From contig CANGFT010000012.1 of the NCBI GenBank assembly GCA_947453205.1, positions 16,816 through 80,815 of the forward strand: 64,000 bases of DNA. The letters run 5' to 3'. The first letter of the stretch is position 1, and each line of letters opens with the position of its first letter. Made by a program: the position numbers and the translations under genes. Source of the DNA: Beijerinckiaceae bacterium (GTDB lineage: Bacteria > Pseudomonadota > Alphaproteobacteria > Rhizobiales > Beijerinckiaceae). This document shows positions 26,528 to 35,821 of this stretch, in pieces. The notes beneath the pieces are model-generated. The model saw only the letters and a list, made by a program, of their open reading frames with translations. It made no database searches and was not told where the DNA came from.

Positions 26528-27868
26528 TCACAGAAGCTCCAGAAAGGCCTTGGCCGCCTCCCCATGTTCGCGCCTGAGCCTGGGAAGATCCACGCCAACC
26601 GGATGGGCGTCGATCACGCGCCATGCGCCCTTGATCATGACCCTGTCCGCTGAATGGGCGCCGCAAAGCACCAAAGCCGCTAGTGGGTCGCCCGCGCCGG
26701 AGAAGCGCAGTTCATCGAGGGTGAACATGGCGAGATCAGCCTGTTTGCCCAGCGCGATGGAGCCGATGTCATCGCGACCAAGGCAAGCCGCCGAACCTGC
26801 GGTCGCCCAACGCAGGGCGTCGAAATGTGTGACGGTCGCGTCATAGGTGAGGCGGTTGATCATCATGGCGTGGCGCACCCCCTCCATGAGATTGGAATTG
26901 TCATTGGAGGCAGAGCCGTCAACGCCCAGCCCCACAGGCGACCCTGCGGCTTCCAGCTCCCGTGTCCGACACTGGCCCGAGGCCAGAACCATGTTCGAGG
27001 TCGGGCAATGGCACACGCCCACCCGCGCGCGACCAAGCCGCCGCACCTCATCGTCATTGAAATGGATGCCGTGGGCCAGCCAGACCCGGTCATTCATCCA
27101 ACCCACTTCCTCAAGATAGTCGACCGGACGACACTGGAATTTCTCGCGACAGTAGTCGACCTCATCGCGCGTTTCGGCGAGATGGGTATGCATTCTGCAA
27201 TCATGCTTTTCAGCCAACGCCGCGCTCTCCACCATCAGTCGCTTCGTGACGTTGAAGGGCGCGCAGGGCGCGAGCGCCACCTGTGTCATCGCGCCGGGCG
27301 ACCGGTCATGATAACGCCCGAGCACACGCTCGCAATCACTGAGAATGGCGTCCACGTCCTGCACGCCGCCCGAGGGCGCGTTCCCGCCCTCATCCTCGGT
27401 CAGATTCAGGGATCCCCGCGTGAGCGTCATGCGCATGCCAAGGGCCGCCGCCTCCTCGGCCTGAATGTCCATGGCGGATTCCAGCCCCGGAGGGAAAAAA
27501 TATTGATGATCGGAAACGCAGGTGCAGCCCGACATCAGCAATTCCGTCAGCGCCAGACGGGTCGCCAAGCGGAAATTGTGCGGGTTCACATTCCGCGACC
27601 AGATCGGGAACAAGGCCTGCAGCCAGGGGAACAACTCCTTGTTGATGGCCTGCGGATGGGCGCGGGTCATGGTCTGAAACATGTGGTGATGGGTGTTGAC
27701 CAGCCCGGGGATCACGACGTGACGTGAGGCGTCAAAGACCGACTCGACCGGCGCGGACGGACGTCCTCCCGAGGGCACCATCTCCACAATCACGCCGTGA
27801 TCGACGACAACTCCACCTTCGGCGCCTTCGGCCAGAATCGCCAGTGGTGATTTGATCCATTCGCGCAT
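26528..27868 (-). CDS. 8-oxoguanine deaminase-like amidohydrolase (ATZ/TRZ family)
   Basis: A 446-residue amidohydrolase-superfamily enzyme. The metal site is visible as NTHHHMFQTMTRAHP (HxH), MHTHLAETRDE (third His and the catalytic Glu), a His in LAHGIHFND, and Asp in GVDGSASNDNSN. The HHHMFQ(T)xTRA stretch and FPWLQALFPIW are typical of 8-oxoguanine deaminases, which convert 8-oxoguanine to urate and ammonia; AtzB-like s-triazine hydrolases are close relatives. The ATG at 27868 begins the usual N-terminal MREWIKSPLAIL. It follows the AtzH-like gene on the same strand after a 308-base gap. The family is certain; the purine substrate is a strong inference. Confidence 0.88.
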   Translation of the reverse strand: MREWIKSPLAILAEGAEGGVVVDHGVIVEMVPSGGRPSAPVESVFDASRHVVIPGLVNTHHHMFQTMTRAHPQAINKELFPWLQALFPIWSRNVNPHNFRLATRLALTELLMSGCTCVSDHQYFFPPGLESAMDIQAEEAAALGMRMTLTRGSLNLTEDEGGNAPSGGVQDVDAILSDCERVLGRYHDRSPGAMTQVALAPCAPFNVTKRLMVESAALAEKHDCRMHTHLAETRDEVDYCREKFQCRPVDYLEEVGWMNDRVWLAHGIHFNDDEVRRLGRARVGVCHCPTSNMVLASGQCRTRELEAAGSPVGLGVDGSASNDNSNLMEGVRHAMMINRLTYDATVTHFDALRWATAGSAACLGRDDIGSIALGKQADLAMFTLDELRFSGAGDPLAALVLCGAHSADRVMIKGAWRVIDAHPVGVDLPRLRREHGEAAKAFLELL

Positions 27869-28176
27869 CGGATTTCCCTTACATCATCGTCACCATGGCG
27901 AGCGGTCGAGCGTCTCTCCGCCATTGATCCAATTTTATTTCACCTTTTAAAAAAAGGATAGCGAAGCGCGCTCGCGCCTCGACCTGACAGACAAGACTCA
28001 TGCCATGCACGAAATCTCCTGATGAGGCGCAAAGCGCGCTCCATTGGAGTGGCGCGCGACGATTTCATCAGATCAACAAGATCCGTGTTGGACCTTGCGT
28101 CCCGCAATTCATGCAGCTCAAAAATTATGCAGCCAAGCGAGGCCTGGCGTCTATTTGATGAACTTCACGCCAGACG
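27869..28176. other. 308-base intergenic stretch before the 8-oxoguanine deaminase-like gene
   Basis: No gene is visible. An AT-rich weak hairpin, CCTTTT(AAA)AAAAGG at 27943-27957, lies about 75 bases upstream of the deaminase start and could mark a promoter or attenuator. A GC-rich imperfect dyad at 28034-28057 lies downstream of the AtzH-like gene but has no T-tract. Confidence 0.4.
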
Positions 28177-28563
28177 TCAGTCAGCCAGTGGGCTCACATG
28201 CGCCGAAGCGATGCGCCAACCCTCAGCCGTGCGGACCCAGACTTGCGACTGCCGGTTCACTTTTCCATCGACGCCGCGAAAGATCGCATTGGTGGTCCCG
28301 AAGTCTCGCCCGAAAGTCGTCACCGCCAGCCGCTCCACAACGCGCGGGGCGCCAGGTTTCCAGGCGCCTGTGCGGAAATTGGCGATTTCATCATAGCCAA
28401 ACAGATGCTCCTTCGGACCAAACCGCAGGGTCAGCGGAGAGTTCCAGAAAAAGCCATTCAGAGCGGCGCTGTCGCCCGCCTCAATCGCCTGATTGTAGCG
28501 TTGGAACGAATCCGTCACCTCGGCGACGACATCAGGGATATTGGTCGGTTCAGTCATGGCCAT
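28177..28563 (-). CDS. AtzH/HpxZ-like protein (DUF3225, SnoaL-like fold)
   Basis: A 128-residue NTF2-like protein. The sequence FFWNSPLTLRFGPKEHLFGY and RQSQVWVRTAEGWRIASAHVS match HpxZ/AtzH proteins of the DUF3225 family. HpxZ is required for oxalurate use in Klebsiella, and AtzH is encoded with AtzE-AtzG, where it acts in cyanuric acid breakdown. The start is ATG at 28563, or the in-frame ATG six bases later; the longer frame runs into the neighbouring oxygenase gene. It begins 4 bases after the stop of that gene, so the two are co-transcribed. It is the third member, with AtzE-like (32003) and AtzG-like (33400), of a split HpxXYZ/AtzGEH set. Confidence 0.85.
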   Translation of the reverse strand: MAMTEPTNIPDVVAEVTDSFQRYNQAIEAGDSAALNGFFWNSPLTLRFGPKEHLFGYDEIANFRTGAWKPGAPRVVERLAVTTFGRDFGTTNAIFRGVDGKVNRQSQVWVRTAEGWRIASAHVSPLAD

Positions 28564-28567
28564 CTCG

Positions 28568-29524
28568 TTAAGTTCCGGTCTTCTCAGGCTGCGTGAAACC
28601 ATAGGTTTGCGCAAAGCGGGAGGCCAGATAGTCCCCCGCAGTGATTGGCGGGTAGCGCGGGACTTGTCCGGGATCGACGCAACTGGGAATCGCCTCAACC
28701 ATCGCGTCAGCATTGGCGTCCAGAAAAAACGCGATGGAATAGCGATCCCGACCCTGCGGATTCGTCACGCGATGGGGCGTCGAGCGATAGACGTCATTCG
28801 TCCACCGCATCAGGCAATCCCCGATGTTGCAGATGAATGCGCCGGGCATGGGCGGCGCGACCATCCAGACGCCGTCGCGTCTTTGAACCTCGAGGCCGCC
28901 CGCGTCGTCCGTGAGCAATAAGGTGAGATTTCCGTAATCTGTATGGGCGCCTGCGCCATAGGCGCCATCGGCGCGCACGGAGGCGGGGGGATAGTGAAGC
29001 AGCCGCAGGGTCGCCATGGGCCGGTCAAGCCGCAAGTCGAAATAATCCTCAGGCAGATCGAGATCCCGCGCGATGGGCCGGTGCAGATCGGCGCCGAGCC
29101 TCAGAAGCCGACCAAAATAATCCGTCATCACTGCATCAAAATCGGGCAATTCCGGACATAACGAGGAACGGGCGGCCTGGGCTGCGTCGATCCTGATGTT
29201 GAAGGCCTCTTTGTCATCGACATTGCGTCCGGGATCAAGGGCCTCGGTGCGCAAGCCGACATAGCCCTGATTTCCGCTGGCGGCCGATATTTTCAGGGTC
29301 TCTTTCCACGGCAGAGGCTGGGCGAAGAAACCCTTCGCCTCACTCATGGCGGCATCGAGCACGCCTTCGGGGACGCCATGATTGCGGATATAAAAAAATC
29401 CCACCTGCCGACAGGCGTAGGACAGCTCATTCGCCAACCGATTGATCGCGGCAGGCTCGCGCCTGGCGAGGCCGTTCAGATCAATGACGGGGATTTCGTT
29501 CATCTGATGAAGCCGCATGGTCAA
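28568..29524 (-). CDS. 2-oxoglutarate/Fe(II) oxygenase, isopenicillin N synthase-like
   Basis: A 318-residue double-stranded beta-helix oxygenase. The N-terminal DIOX_N part has EIPVIDLNGLAR and CRQVGFFYIRNHGVPEGVLD. The iron site is HTDYGNLTLLLTD (His, Asp) plus the later His in YRSTPHRVTNPQGRDRYSIAFF, whose RxS element binds 2-oxoglutarate. Such enzymes hydroxylate or demethylate small molecules; in fungi a related activity (XanA) hydroxylates xanthine, so a role on a purine-like substrate is possible but is inference only. Three candidate ATGs (29524, 29518, 29500) precede EIPVID. It heads the transcript carrying the AtzH-like gene and is divergent from the amidohydrolase at 29635. Confidence 0.9.
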   Translation of the reverse strand: MTMRLHQMNEIPVIDLNGLARREPAAINRLANELSYACRQVGFFYIRNHGVPEGVLDAAMSEAKGFFAQPLPWKETLKISAASGNQGYVGLRTEALDPGRNVDDKEAFNIRIDAAQAARSSLCPELPDFDAVMTDYFGRLLRLGADLHRPIARDLDLPEDYFDLRLDRPMATLRLLHYPPASVRADGAYGAGAHTDYGNLTLLLTDDAGGLEVQRRDGVWMVAPPMPGAFICNIGDCLMRWTNDVYRSTPHRVTNPQGRDRYSIAFFLDANADAMVEAIPSCVDPGQVPRYPPITAGDYLASRFAQTYGFTQPEKTGT

Positions 29525-29634
29525 GAGCCAGATGTAAACGATCGCGAGGACTGATGTTGTTTATGGCATGAGACTTGTTTGCGGTCACCAAAGCAGCGCA
29601 TCAAAATGAAGATATTTTTGAGGAGAAGTCAGTC

Positions 29635-31068
29635 ATGACCATGGCGAGCGGCCTTACGATTCTCCACAGCCGTGCAAGCGATCAGCCCCAATCAATCGAG
29701 ATTTCCGGCAAGCTCATTTCGGGGGTTTCGCCTGCGACGACAGCGGCCTCGCCGCGCTTGCTCGCCATGCCCGCGATGGTGAACGCCCATGACCATGCGC
29801 GGCCCTTGTCTCCAACATCCTTTGGGGCTGCCGGAAAGCCTCTGGAGACCTGGATCCTGCGCCTCGCAGCCATCCCCTCCACAGACCCCTATCTCATCGC
29901 AGCCGCTGCATTGGGGCGCGCGGCTCAATCGGGTTGCGCGTCGATCATGGCGCATGTGACGCGTCTGTATGGCCCCATGCCAGTCACCGATGAAGTGGGA
30001 GCCTATGCGCGCGCGGCGCGCGACATCGGCGTGCGCGTGACCTTCGCGCTATTCATGCGTGACCGAAATCCGCTGGTTTACGGCGATGAACAGGGTGTTC
30101 TGGCGAATTTGCCCGTTGAGGCCAGAAATGACATCGAGGCTATTTTTTCCTCGCCCATGCCTAGCGTGCGCGAACAAATCGAGAGGGTCGAGGCCTTGGC
30201 CGCAGCCCACGAAGGGCCGCTCTTCAATGTGCAATATGGCCCAAGTGGCGTTCAATGGTGTTCCGACGCCATGCTGGAGGCCATAGCGGAATCATCCCAA
30301 AGAACCGGGCGGCGCGTGCATATGCATCTTCTGGAGACGCCCTATCAACGCGCATGGGCCGACCGGGCCTATCCTCAGGGGGTGGTTCGCCACCTGCGAG
30401 ATGTCGGCCTGTTGTCGCCGCGTCTCGCGCTGGCCCATTGCGTTCATGCGCGGCCGGACGAACTGGATATGATCGCCGAATCTGGCGCGGTCATCGTCAC
30501 AAATCCCAGCTCAAATCTCCATTTGCGCTCGGGCGTCGCGCCGATCGCAGAAGCGATGAGGCGCGGCTGCCGTGTGGCGATGGGCGTGGACGCCTCCGCA
30601 TTCGATGAAGACGATGATGCTTTGCGCGAAATGCGGCTCGGGCATTTCCTGCATGGGGGATGGGGGTTCGATGAAAATATTTCGCGCGAGGATTTTCTGG
30701 CGGCCATCGTCGCCAATGGCCGCTTCGCCAATGGAGCGCCCGGTTCCGGCGCCCTGACAGCCGGCGAGCCCGCGGACATTCTGATGCTGGACCTCGATCG
30801 GCTGGATCGCGATGCAATCATGCCGGTGGATCCGCTGGATCTGTTGTTCGCGCGCGCCAATCAATCGCATATCGCCAGGCTCGTCGTGAGCGGACGCATC
30901 GTCGTCGAAGGCGGCAGGCTGGTGGGCCTCGACCTTGACGCAATCCATTCAGAATTGCGCTCCCGACTGCGTGCTGGCATGCCCTCTCGCGCACGCTTTC
31001 TCTCGGCATGGCCGCATCTTGAGCCCGCCGTCGCGGCGTTTTATCGTAATGGCGGTGGGTGCTGCTGA
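29635..31068 (+). CDS. Amidohydrolase family protein (cytosine deaminase/TRZ-like)
   Basis: A 477-residue metal-dependent hydrolase. The HxH motif appears as MVNAHDHARPLSP, a third His with Glu in HMHLLETPYQ, a His in LALAHCVHARPDE and Asp in GVDASAFDED. The C-terminal PADILMLDLDRLDRDAI strands fit the small composite domain of deaminases and triazine hydrolases. Substrates of relatives are cytosine, guanine, hydroxyatrazine and similar rings; this one cannot be assigned. The ATG at 29635 has GAGGAG nine bases upstream, so the longer frame was rejected. It is the only rightward gene in this part of the cluster and its 3' end overlaps the convergent PuuE-like gene by 28 bases. Confidence 0.88.
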   Translation: MTMASGLTILHSRASDQPQSIEISGKLISGVSPATTAASPRLLAMPAMVNAHDHARPLSPTSFGAAGKPLETWILRLAAIPSTDPYLIAAAALGRAAQSGCASIMAHVTRLYGPMPVTDEVGAYARAARDIGVRVTFALFMRDRNPLVYGDEQGVLANLPVEARNDIEAIFSSPMPSVREQIERVEALAAAHEGPLFNVQYGPSGVQWCSDAMLEAIAESSQRTGRRVHMHLLETPYQRAWADRAYPQGVVRHLRDVGLLSPRLALAHCVHARPDELDMIAESGAVIVTNPSSNLHLRSGVAPIAEAMRRGCRVAMGVDASAFDEDDDALREMRLGHFLHGGWGFDENISREDFLAAIVANGRFANGAPGSGALTAGEPADILMLDLDRLDRDAIMPVDPLDLLFARANQSHIARLVVSGRIVVEGGRLVGLDLDAIHSELRSRLRAGMPSRARFLSAWPHLEPAVAAFYRNGGGCC

Positions 31069-31988
31069 TCCGCCGCTGACCCCGGCGCCACGCCATCGGG
31101 CAAGGCGGCCGCATGGCGGGCGATCTCGCCGGTCGTCGTGATCCATATATCGTCTCGTCGCGCCGCGATATGCGCGAGGGCTCGGCGCAAATGCCGCAAA
31201 CGATGGGGCTGGCCGACGATATAGGGATGAAGCGCAATGCCCATGACGAGGGGGGCGTCGCGGCTTTGTTCGAGCATTTCCTCGAATTGATCGATGATCA
31301 TGTCGGCGAAGGCCGCTCCCTCCACGCGCCGCGCGATGATGGCGGGAATATCGTTGAGCTCCTGTGGATAGGGAACGCTGAGGATCCGTCCCCTGCGGGT
31401 GCGGAGCCAAACGGGTTGATCGTCCATGCACCAGTCCAGCAGGTAACGGTAGCCGGCCTCCTGCAACAAACTCGGCGTCTGCCGACTTTGCGAGATCCAT
31501 GGGCCCAGCCACCCCTCGGGCGCCTTGCCTTCATGGCTGGTCAGGATTTTCGTCGCCTCCTCGATCAATGCACGTTCATCAGGCTCGCTGAGCACGCCCT
31601 GTTTCTCGGAATTCGTCCGGCCATGGCCGACGATCTCATCGCCGCGCTCACGGAACGCGCGCAGGAGGTCGGGCGCGAGATCATACATGGCTGAATTTGC
31701 GAGGACGGAGATCGGCCAGTTCAGTTGCTCGAAGAGGGACAGGAGACGCCAGGCCCCCACGCGGTTGCCCCAATCACGCCAGGCATAGTTCAGCACGTCC
31801 GGCTGTGGCCCCGATGGCGCGAGTTCAGCGCCGAGGCCTTCGCCAAAGGCGAAATGCTCGAGGTTCAAGGCCACATATACGGCGAGCCTCTTGCCGTTCG
31901 GCCATTCATAGACAGGCCTTCCGCGGATGCCGGAATACTCATAGAGCCCATGGGTGGGGAGGGAGCCGCCAAGCGGTTTGAAAGACAT
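31041..31988 (-). CDS. PuuE-like polysaccharide-deacetylase-fold hydrolase
   Basis: A 315-residue NodB-fold protein of the PuuE type. Seen: SVLANSAMYDLAPDLLRAF, GDEIVGHGRTNSEKQGVL and GLRY-like segment EAGYRYLLDWCMDDQPVW. PuuE is a metal-free allantoinase that hydrolyses allantoin to allantoate, but related proteins act on other ureides. The ATG at 31988 (start MSFKPLGG) follows AGGGCG and sits 14 bases after the AtzE-like gene, so it is the last gene of that operon. Its C-terminus overlaps the convergent amidohydrolase gene by 28 bases. The ureide role is inference from family and context. Confidence 0.82.
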   Translation of the reverse strand: MSFKPLGGSLPTHGLYEYSGIRGRPVYEWPNGKRLAVYVALNLEHFAFGEGLGAELAPSGPQPDVLNYAWRDWGNRVGAWRLLSLFEQLNWPISVLANSAMYDLAPDLLRAFRERGDEIVGHGRTNSEKQGVLSEPDERALIEEATKILTSHEGKAPEGWLGPWISQSRQTPSLLQEAGYRYLLDWCMDDQPVWLRTRRGRILSVPYPQELNDIPAIIARRVEGAAFADMIIDQFEEMLEQSRDAPLVMGIALHPYIVGQPHRLRHLRRALAHIAARRDDIWITTTGEIARHAAALPDGVAPGSAADQQHPPPLR

Positions 31989-32002
31989 GATTGCGCCCTG
32001 AA

Positions 32003-33403
32003 CTATAGCGCGGCTACGGGCGCTTGCGCGACGCCCCTGCGGCAAAGGTCATGCGCGACCCGCAAGGCGACATCCTCCCGCCAGGGAGCCGAGATGATCT
32101 GCACGCCCATGGGCAAGCGCTGCCCATCCATCCCTATGGGCGCGCAGACAACGGGCAGACCAATGAACGAAATCGGTTGGGTGAAGACGCCGAGATTGGG
32201 TCTGATCATCATCTCCACGCCGTCGAGAACCATCGTCTTCGCTCCAATCAACGGCGCGCGGCACGGCGTCGCCGGAGCGATGATGACGTCCACCTCCTCA
32301 AACAGCTTCACCACGGCGTCATGGAACCAGCGCCGAAACTTCTGGGCCTGCACGACCCAGGCCCCGGGAACCATGGCGCCCGCGATCAGGCGGTCGCGCA
32401 CATCAGGATCGTAATCCATCGCGCGTGTGCGCAGGCGATCCACATGCAGGCTCGCGCCCTCGACCATGGTGATGAGATAGGCGGCGGCGCGGGCGCGGTG
32501 CGCCTCAGGCAATTCCACGACGCGCGCGGCGCCAAGCGCATGGGCCGCCGCGTCCACCGTGTCGAAGACCTCCCTGCCTGCGCCGCGTGCGAAATAGCCT
32601 CCAGCGCGGGCGATGCGCAGTCCCTTCAGGCCCTCGTCCAGGGCAGACGCCGTCGCCTGTGCGGGTCGATTCGCCTGCATGGGATCGCGCGCATCCTCGC
32701 CCTGCATCGCGTCATAAGCGAGCGCGAGATCAAGCGCCGAGCGGCCCATGGGTCCAAGGTGATCGAAACTCGACACAAAGGGAAAACTGCCTGCGCGCGA
32801 GAGGCGCCCATAGGTGGGCTTGAGGCCGAAGAGCCCGCAAAAGGATGAGGGGACGCGAATGGAGCCGTTGGTGTCGGACCCCAGAGTCAGATGGACCAGA
32901 CCCGCCGCTGCGGCGGCGCCGGAACCACCGGAGGAGCCGCCTGACATATGCGCGGGATCATGCGGGTTGCGTGAAGGGCCATAGTGGGCGTTTTCGCCGG
33001 TGAAGTCATAGGCATATTCGCCCATGTTCAGCGCGCCCATGAGCACCGCGCCCTGCGCTTCAAGACGGCTGATGAGTGTGGCGTCAGCGCTGGCGGGAGC
33101 GTGGTCGCGGTTGATGCGTGAGCCCGCGAGCGTCACCTCGCCTGCGATGTCGTAAAGATTCTTGACTGCGAAGAGCGCCCCCGCCAGTGGGCCGCAATCC
33201 TCGCCTCGCGCGCGCCGCGCATCCAGCGACGCAGCCTGAGCACGCGCGCGCGCCGCTGTGACGCAGGTGAAGGCGCCGAGCGCCGAATCGTGGGCGGCGA
33301 TGCGGGCGAGCGAGGCCTCGACCATCTGGATTGCGGTGAAGGCGCCGGCTTTGAAGCCAGCTGCCGCCTCAGCCGCCGTCATCATGGGGGAGGCGGCGCT
33401 CAT
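32003..33403 (-). CDS. AtzE/HpxY family amidase (amidase-signature enzyme)
   Basis: A 466-residue amidase-signature enzyme with the Ser-cisSer-Lys triad visible: Lys in ALFAVKNLYDIAG, the two serines in MSGGSSGGSGAAAAAG and SDTNGSIRVPSSF. Sequence features and the adjacent DUF4089 gene place it in the AtzE group. AtzE, in complex with AtzG, hydrolyses 1-carboxybiuret to 1,3-dicarboxyurea in cyanuric acid degradation; HpxY is the homologue linked to oxalurate breakdown. Its start overlaps the stop of the AtzG-like gene by four bases (ATGA). The cluster lacks AtzD (cyanuric acid hydrolase) and AtzF (allophanate hydrolase), so the natural substrate is probably a different ureide amide. Confidence 0.88.
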   Translation of the reverse strand: MSAASPMMTAAEAAAGFKAGAFTAIQMVEASLARIAAHDSALGAFTCVTAARARAQAASLDARRARGEDCGPLAGALFAVKNLYDIAGEVTLAGSRINRDHAPASADATLISRLEAQGAVLMGALNMGEYAYDFTGENAHYGPSRNPHDPAHMSGGSSGGSGAAAAAGLVHLTLGSDTNGSIRVPSSFCGLFGLKPTYGRLSRAGSFPFVSSFDHLGPMGRSALDLALAYDAMQGEDARDPMQANRPAQATASALDEGLKGLRIARAGGYFARGAGREVFDTVDAAAHALGAARVVELPEAHRARAAAYLITMVEGASLHVDRLRTRAMDYDPDVRDRLIAGAMVPGAWVVQAQKFRRWFHDAVVKLFEEVDVIIAPATPCRAPLIGAKTMVLDGVEMMIRPNLGVFTQPISFIGLPVVCAPIGMDGQRLPMGVQIISAPWREDVALRVAHDLCRRGVAQAPVAAL

Positions 33404-33588
33404 GGCGTGAAGACCGGGGCGGGTTCCTGCTCATCGCCGAGCGGAAAATCCATGACAAGCGGGGCCATGCGATAAGCGACGGAGAGATGCTCGACGACGA
33501 TCGGCAGGCCGTCCTGCGGAATGGAAAGCTCCAGGGCGGCCGCGGTCGCCTCGACGAGGCGCTCGATGTCTTTGGTCTCGATGGTCAC
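33400..33588 (-). CDS. AtzG/HpxX-like small subunit (DUF4089)
   Basis: A 62-residue, mostly helical protein of the DUF4089 family ([37 protein letters not shown]). AtzG forms a complex with AtzE and is needed for stable, active amidase; HpxX is the equivalent in the oxalurate operon. Both ends are coupled: the start overlaps the cysteine hydrolase stop and the stop overlaps the AtzE-like start, each by four bases. The family is narrow and almost always next to an AtzE-type gene, so the call is firm despite the short length. Confidence 0.88.
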   Translation of the reverse strand: MTIETKDIERLVEATAAALELSIPQDGLPIVVEHLSVAYRMAPLVMDFPLGDEQEPAPVFTP

Positions 33589-34250
33589 GCCAATGCCTCC
33601 TGCAACCGCGCGAAGCTCGTCGCCCAGCCGATGATTCCGCCCTGGGCCACGATCATTTCGATGGCCGCCGTCTTGAACTGTGGAAAGTAACTCTCGGTCG
33701 CGTCGGTTACCAGCAAGCAGTCGAAGCCGCGGTCATTGGCCTCGCGCATGGAGGTTTGCACACAAACCTCGGTGGTCACGCCCGCGAAGACGAGATGGGT
33801 CACCCCTGCGCCCCGCAGCATGTCTTCACATGCGGTTGCGTAAAACATGCCCTTGCCCGGCTTGTCGATGACCATTTCGCCCTCCAGCGGCGCACATTCC
33901 GGCACGATCCCCGCCCCGGCTTCGCCGCGCACCAGCAGCCGCCCCATGGGCCCGACATCGCCAATGCGCAGGGCGCCCTTCCCGCGCAGGCGCTTCGCGG
34001 GCGGGCAGTCCGAGAGGTCGGGCAGGTGGCACTCGCGTGTATGCAGGATCGGCCAGCCCTTGGCGCGAAACAAAGCCAGAAGCGCCGAGACCGTCGGGAT
34101 GATGGCCTGCAATTTCGTCACATCGTTGCCCAGGGCCTCGCCAAAACCACCGCATTCCACGAAGTCGCGCTGCATGTCGATGACCACGAGCGCGGTCCGA
34201 CCGGGGTCGAGGGAGAAAGGATAAGGGCGTGCGGCGACTTCGATCATCAC
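33585..34250 (-). CDS. Isochorismatase-fold cysteine hydrolase (copy 1)
   Basis: A 221-residue enzyme with the Asp-Lys-Cys triad of the family: Asp in [15 protein letters not shown], Lys in [13 protein letters not shown] and Cys in [20 protein letters not shown]. Relatives include biuret hydrolase (BiuH), ureidoacrylate hydrolase (RutB) and carbamoylsarcosine hydrolase, all acting on ureido or carbamoyl groups. It is clearly a close paralogue of the copy at 35822 (shared KPGKG and MREANDRGF). Stop and start overlap its neighbours by four bases each, tying it to the AtzG-AtzE pair and the ABC ATPase. The likely role is release of ammonia or CO2 from a ureide. Confidence 0.87.
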   Translation of the reverse strand: MMIEVAARPYPFSLDPGRTALVVIDMQRDFVECGGFGEALGNDVTKLQAIIPTVSALLALFRAKGWPILHTRECHLPDLSDCPPAKRLRGKGALRIGDVGPMGRLLVRGEAGAGIVPECAPLEGEMVIDKPGKGMFYATACEDMLRGAGVTHLVFAGVTTEVCVQTSMREANDRGFDCLLVTDATESYFPQFKTAAIEMIVAQGGIIGWATSFARLQEALA

Positions 34251-35809
34251 GCGTGCCCAGCCATATGCATGCCGATCGTGGCGCGGTCCGTCTCGCCGAT
34301 GGGCGCCACATAAGTGATCGCGCCCTCCGACATGACGGCGACGCGATCCGCAAGCTCCAGGATCTCATCGAGATCTTCGGAGATCAGCAATACAGCGGCG
34401 CCGCGATTCCTCTGCTCCATGATCTGGGAGCGGATATCGGCGACGGATGCGAAATCGAGGCCGAAGCAGGGATTGGCCACGATCAGCACATCCACATCGC
34501 CCGATAATTCGCGCGCCAGCACGGCGCGTTGAACATTCCCGCCCGAAAGATCGCCGATGGCGGTGTCGGGCGATTGGGTCTTCACGCGATAGGCCGCGAT
34601 CAGCTCGCGCGCTCTCGCCCGCATGGGCGCCGCCGAAAGCCACCATCCAAAAGATGCGTTCGGCGGCTTGTCGAAGCTGCGAAAGGCCATGTTCTCGGCC
34701 ACGCTCATGCGTGGCACCGTGGCGTTTTTGAGCGGCTCCTCCGGTAAACCAAAAATCTTCAGCTTGAAGAAAGCTTCGCGTGTCGGCTCGAAGGGTTGAT
34801 TGCGGATGAGAATGCGGCCATCGCTCAGGGGGCGCTGGCCTGACAGAACCTCCATCAACTGCGATTGACCGTTGCCGGAGACGCCGGCGACGCCGACGAT
34901 CTCTCCGGCCCTGACTTTCAGATTGACGCAGTTGAGGACGTCTTTGTCCTCCTCACCTTTGGCCATCAGCGCAACCAGCTCCAGAACGGTGGCGCCTGTG
35001 GATTGCTCGGTGCGCTGGGCGCGGGTGGTGATCTGTGTGTCGCCGATCATCAGGCGCGCCATGTCGCCGGTGGACATATCCTCCACCCTGCCGCCGCCCA
35101 CCATCCGGCCCCTGCGCAGCACCGTCAGATGATCGGCGAAAGCGGTGACCTCACGGAACTTGTGCGTGATCATCACCACCGAAATTTCCTTGCGGTCCGT
35201 CATGCCGCGCAGCAGGCCGAGGATCTCGTCGGCTTCATTGGGGGTGAGGACAGAGGTTGGTTCGTCGAGAATGAGCAGGCGCTGATCCAGATAAAGCAAT
35301 TTCAGAATTTCCAGCTTCTGCTTCTCGCCCGCCGCCAGCGAAGCGACGGGAACGTCGAGGGGGGCGCGGAAGGGCATGCGGTCGAGAAAGTCGGCGAGGC
35401 GCTGCTTTTCTTTCTTCCAGTCGATGATCGCTGGCGCATCGGCGCGGCTGATGACGAGGTTCTCAGCGCCGGTCAGCGACGGAACAAGAGTGAAATGCTG
35501 ATAGACCATGCCAAGGCCCAAGGCGCGGGCGTCGCGTGGATTGCGGATCTCCACCGCCTCGCCATTCAACCGCAGCGCTCCGGACTCCGCGCGGTAAAAG
35601 CCCATGATGCATTTCACCAGGGTGGATTTTCCTGCGCCATTTTCACCAAGCAGCGCATGGAACGAGCCCGGCTCAACCGTGAAGGAGACATCGTCCAGCG
35701 CGATCAGCGAACCGAAAGTCTTGGTCATGCGCGAGGCGTCCAGCCCGAGAGCGCGCACCGCTGCGGGCTCGATCAGTGGCTCTGCCATCATTGCTTTGGG
35801 GGCGCCCAT
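34247..35809 (-). CDS. BMP-type ABC transporter ATP-binding protein (two ATPase domains)
   Basis: A 520-residue tandem ATPase as in simple-sugar/nucleoside importers. Domain 1 has Walker [13 protein letters not shown] (about residue 55) and Walker [18 protein letters not shown] with an altered signature LAAGEKQ. Domain 2 has the degenerate Walker [13 protein letters not shown] (no Lys), signature [17 protein letters not shown] and a Walker B ending [10 protein letters not shown], where the usual acidic residue is replaced by Asn. One active plus one degenerate site is normal for this class. GGAG lies six bases before the ATG at 35809. With permeases at 36508 and 37425 and the receptor at 38661 it makes a complete importer, probably for purine nucleosides or related rings. 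Confidence 0.94.
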   Translation of the reverse strand: MGAPKAMMAEPLIEPAAVRALGLDASRMTKTFGSLIALDDVSFTVEPGSFHALLGENGAGKSTLVKCIMGFYRAESGALRLNGEAVEIRNPRDARALGLGMVYQHFTLVPSLTGAENLVISRADAPAIIDWKKEKQRLADFLDRMPFRAPLDVPVASLAAGEKQKLEILKLLYLDQRLLILDEPTSVLTPNEADEILGLLRGMTDRKEISVVMITHKFREVTAFADHLTVLRRGRMVGGGRVEDMSTGDMARLMIGDTQITTRAQRTEQSTGATVLELVALMAKGEEDKDVLNCVNLKVRAGEIVGVAGVSGNGQSQLMEVLSGQRPLSDGRILIRNQPFEPTREAFFKLKIFGLPEEPLKNATVPRMSVAENMAFRSFDKPPNASFGWWLSAAPMRARARELIAAYRVKTQSPDTAIGDLSGGNVQRAVLARELSGDVDVLIVANPCFGLDFASVADIRSQIMEQRNRGAAVLLISEDLDEILELADRVAVMSEGAITYVAPIGETDRATIGMHMAGHA

Positions 35810-35821
35810 GGTGAACTCCGC

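Noticed and set aside
28034..28057. GC-rich dyad downstream of the AtzH-like gene as a terminator
   Set aside because: The stem is imperfect and no T-tract follows in the leftward direction.
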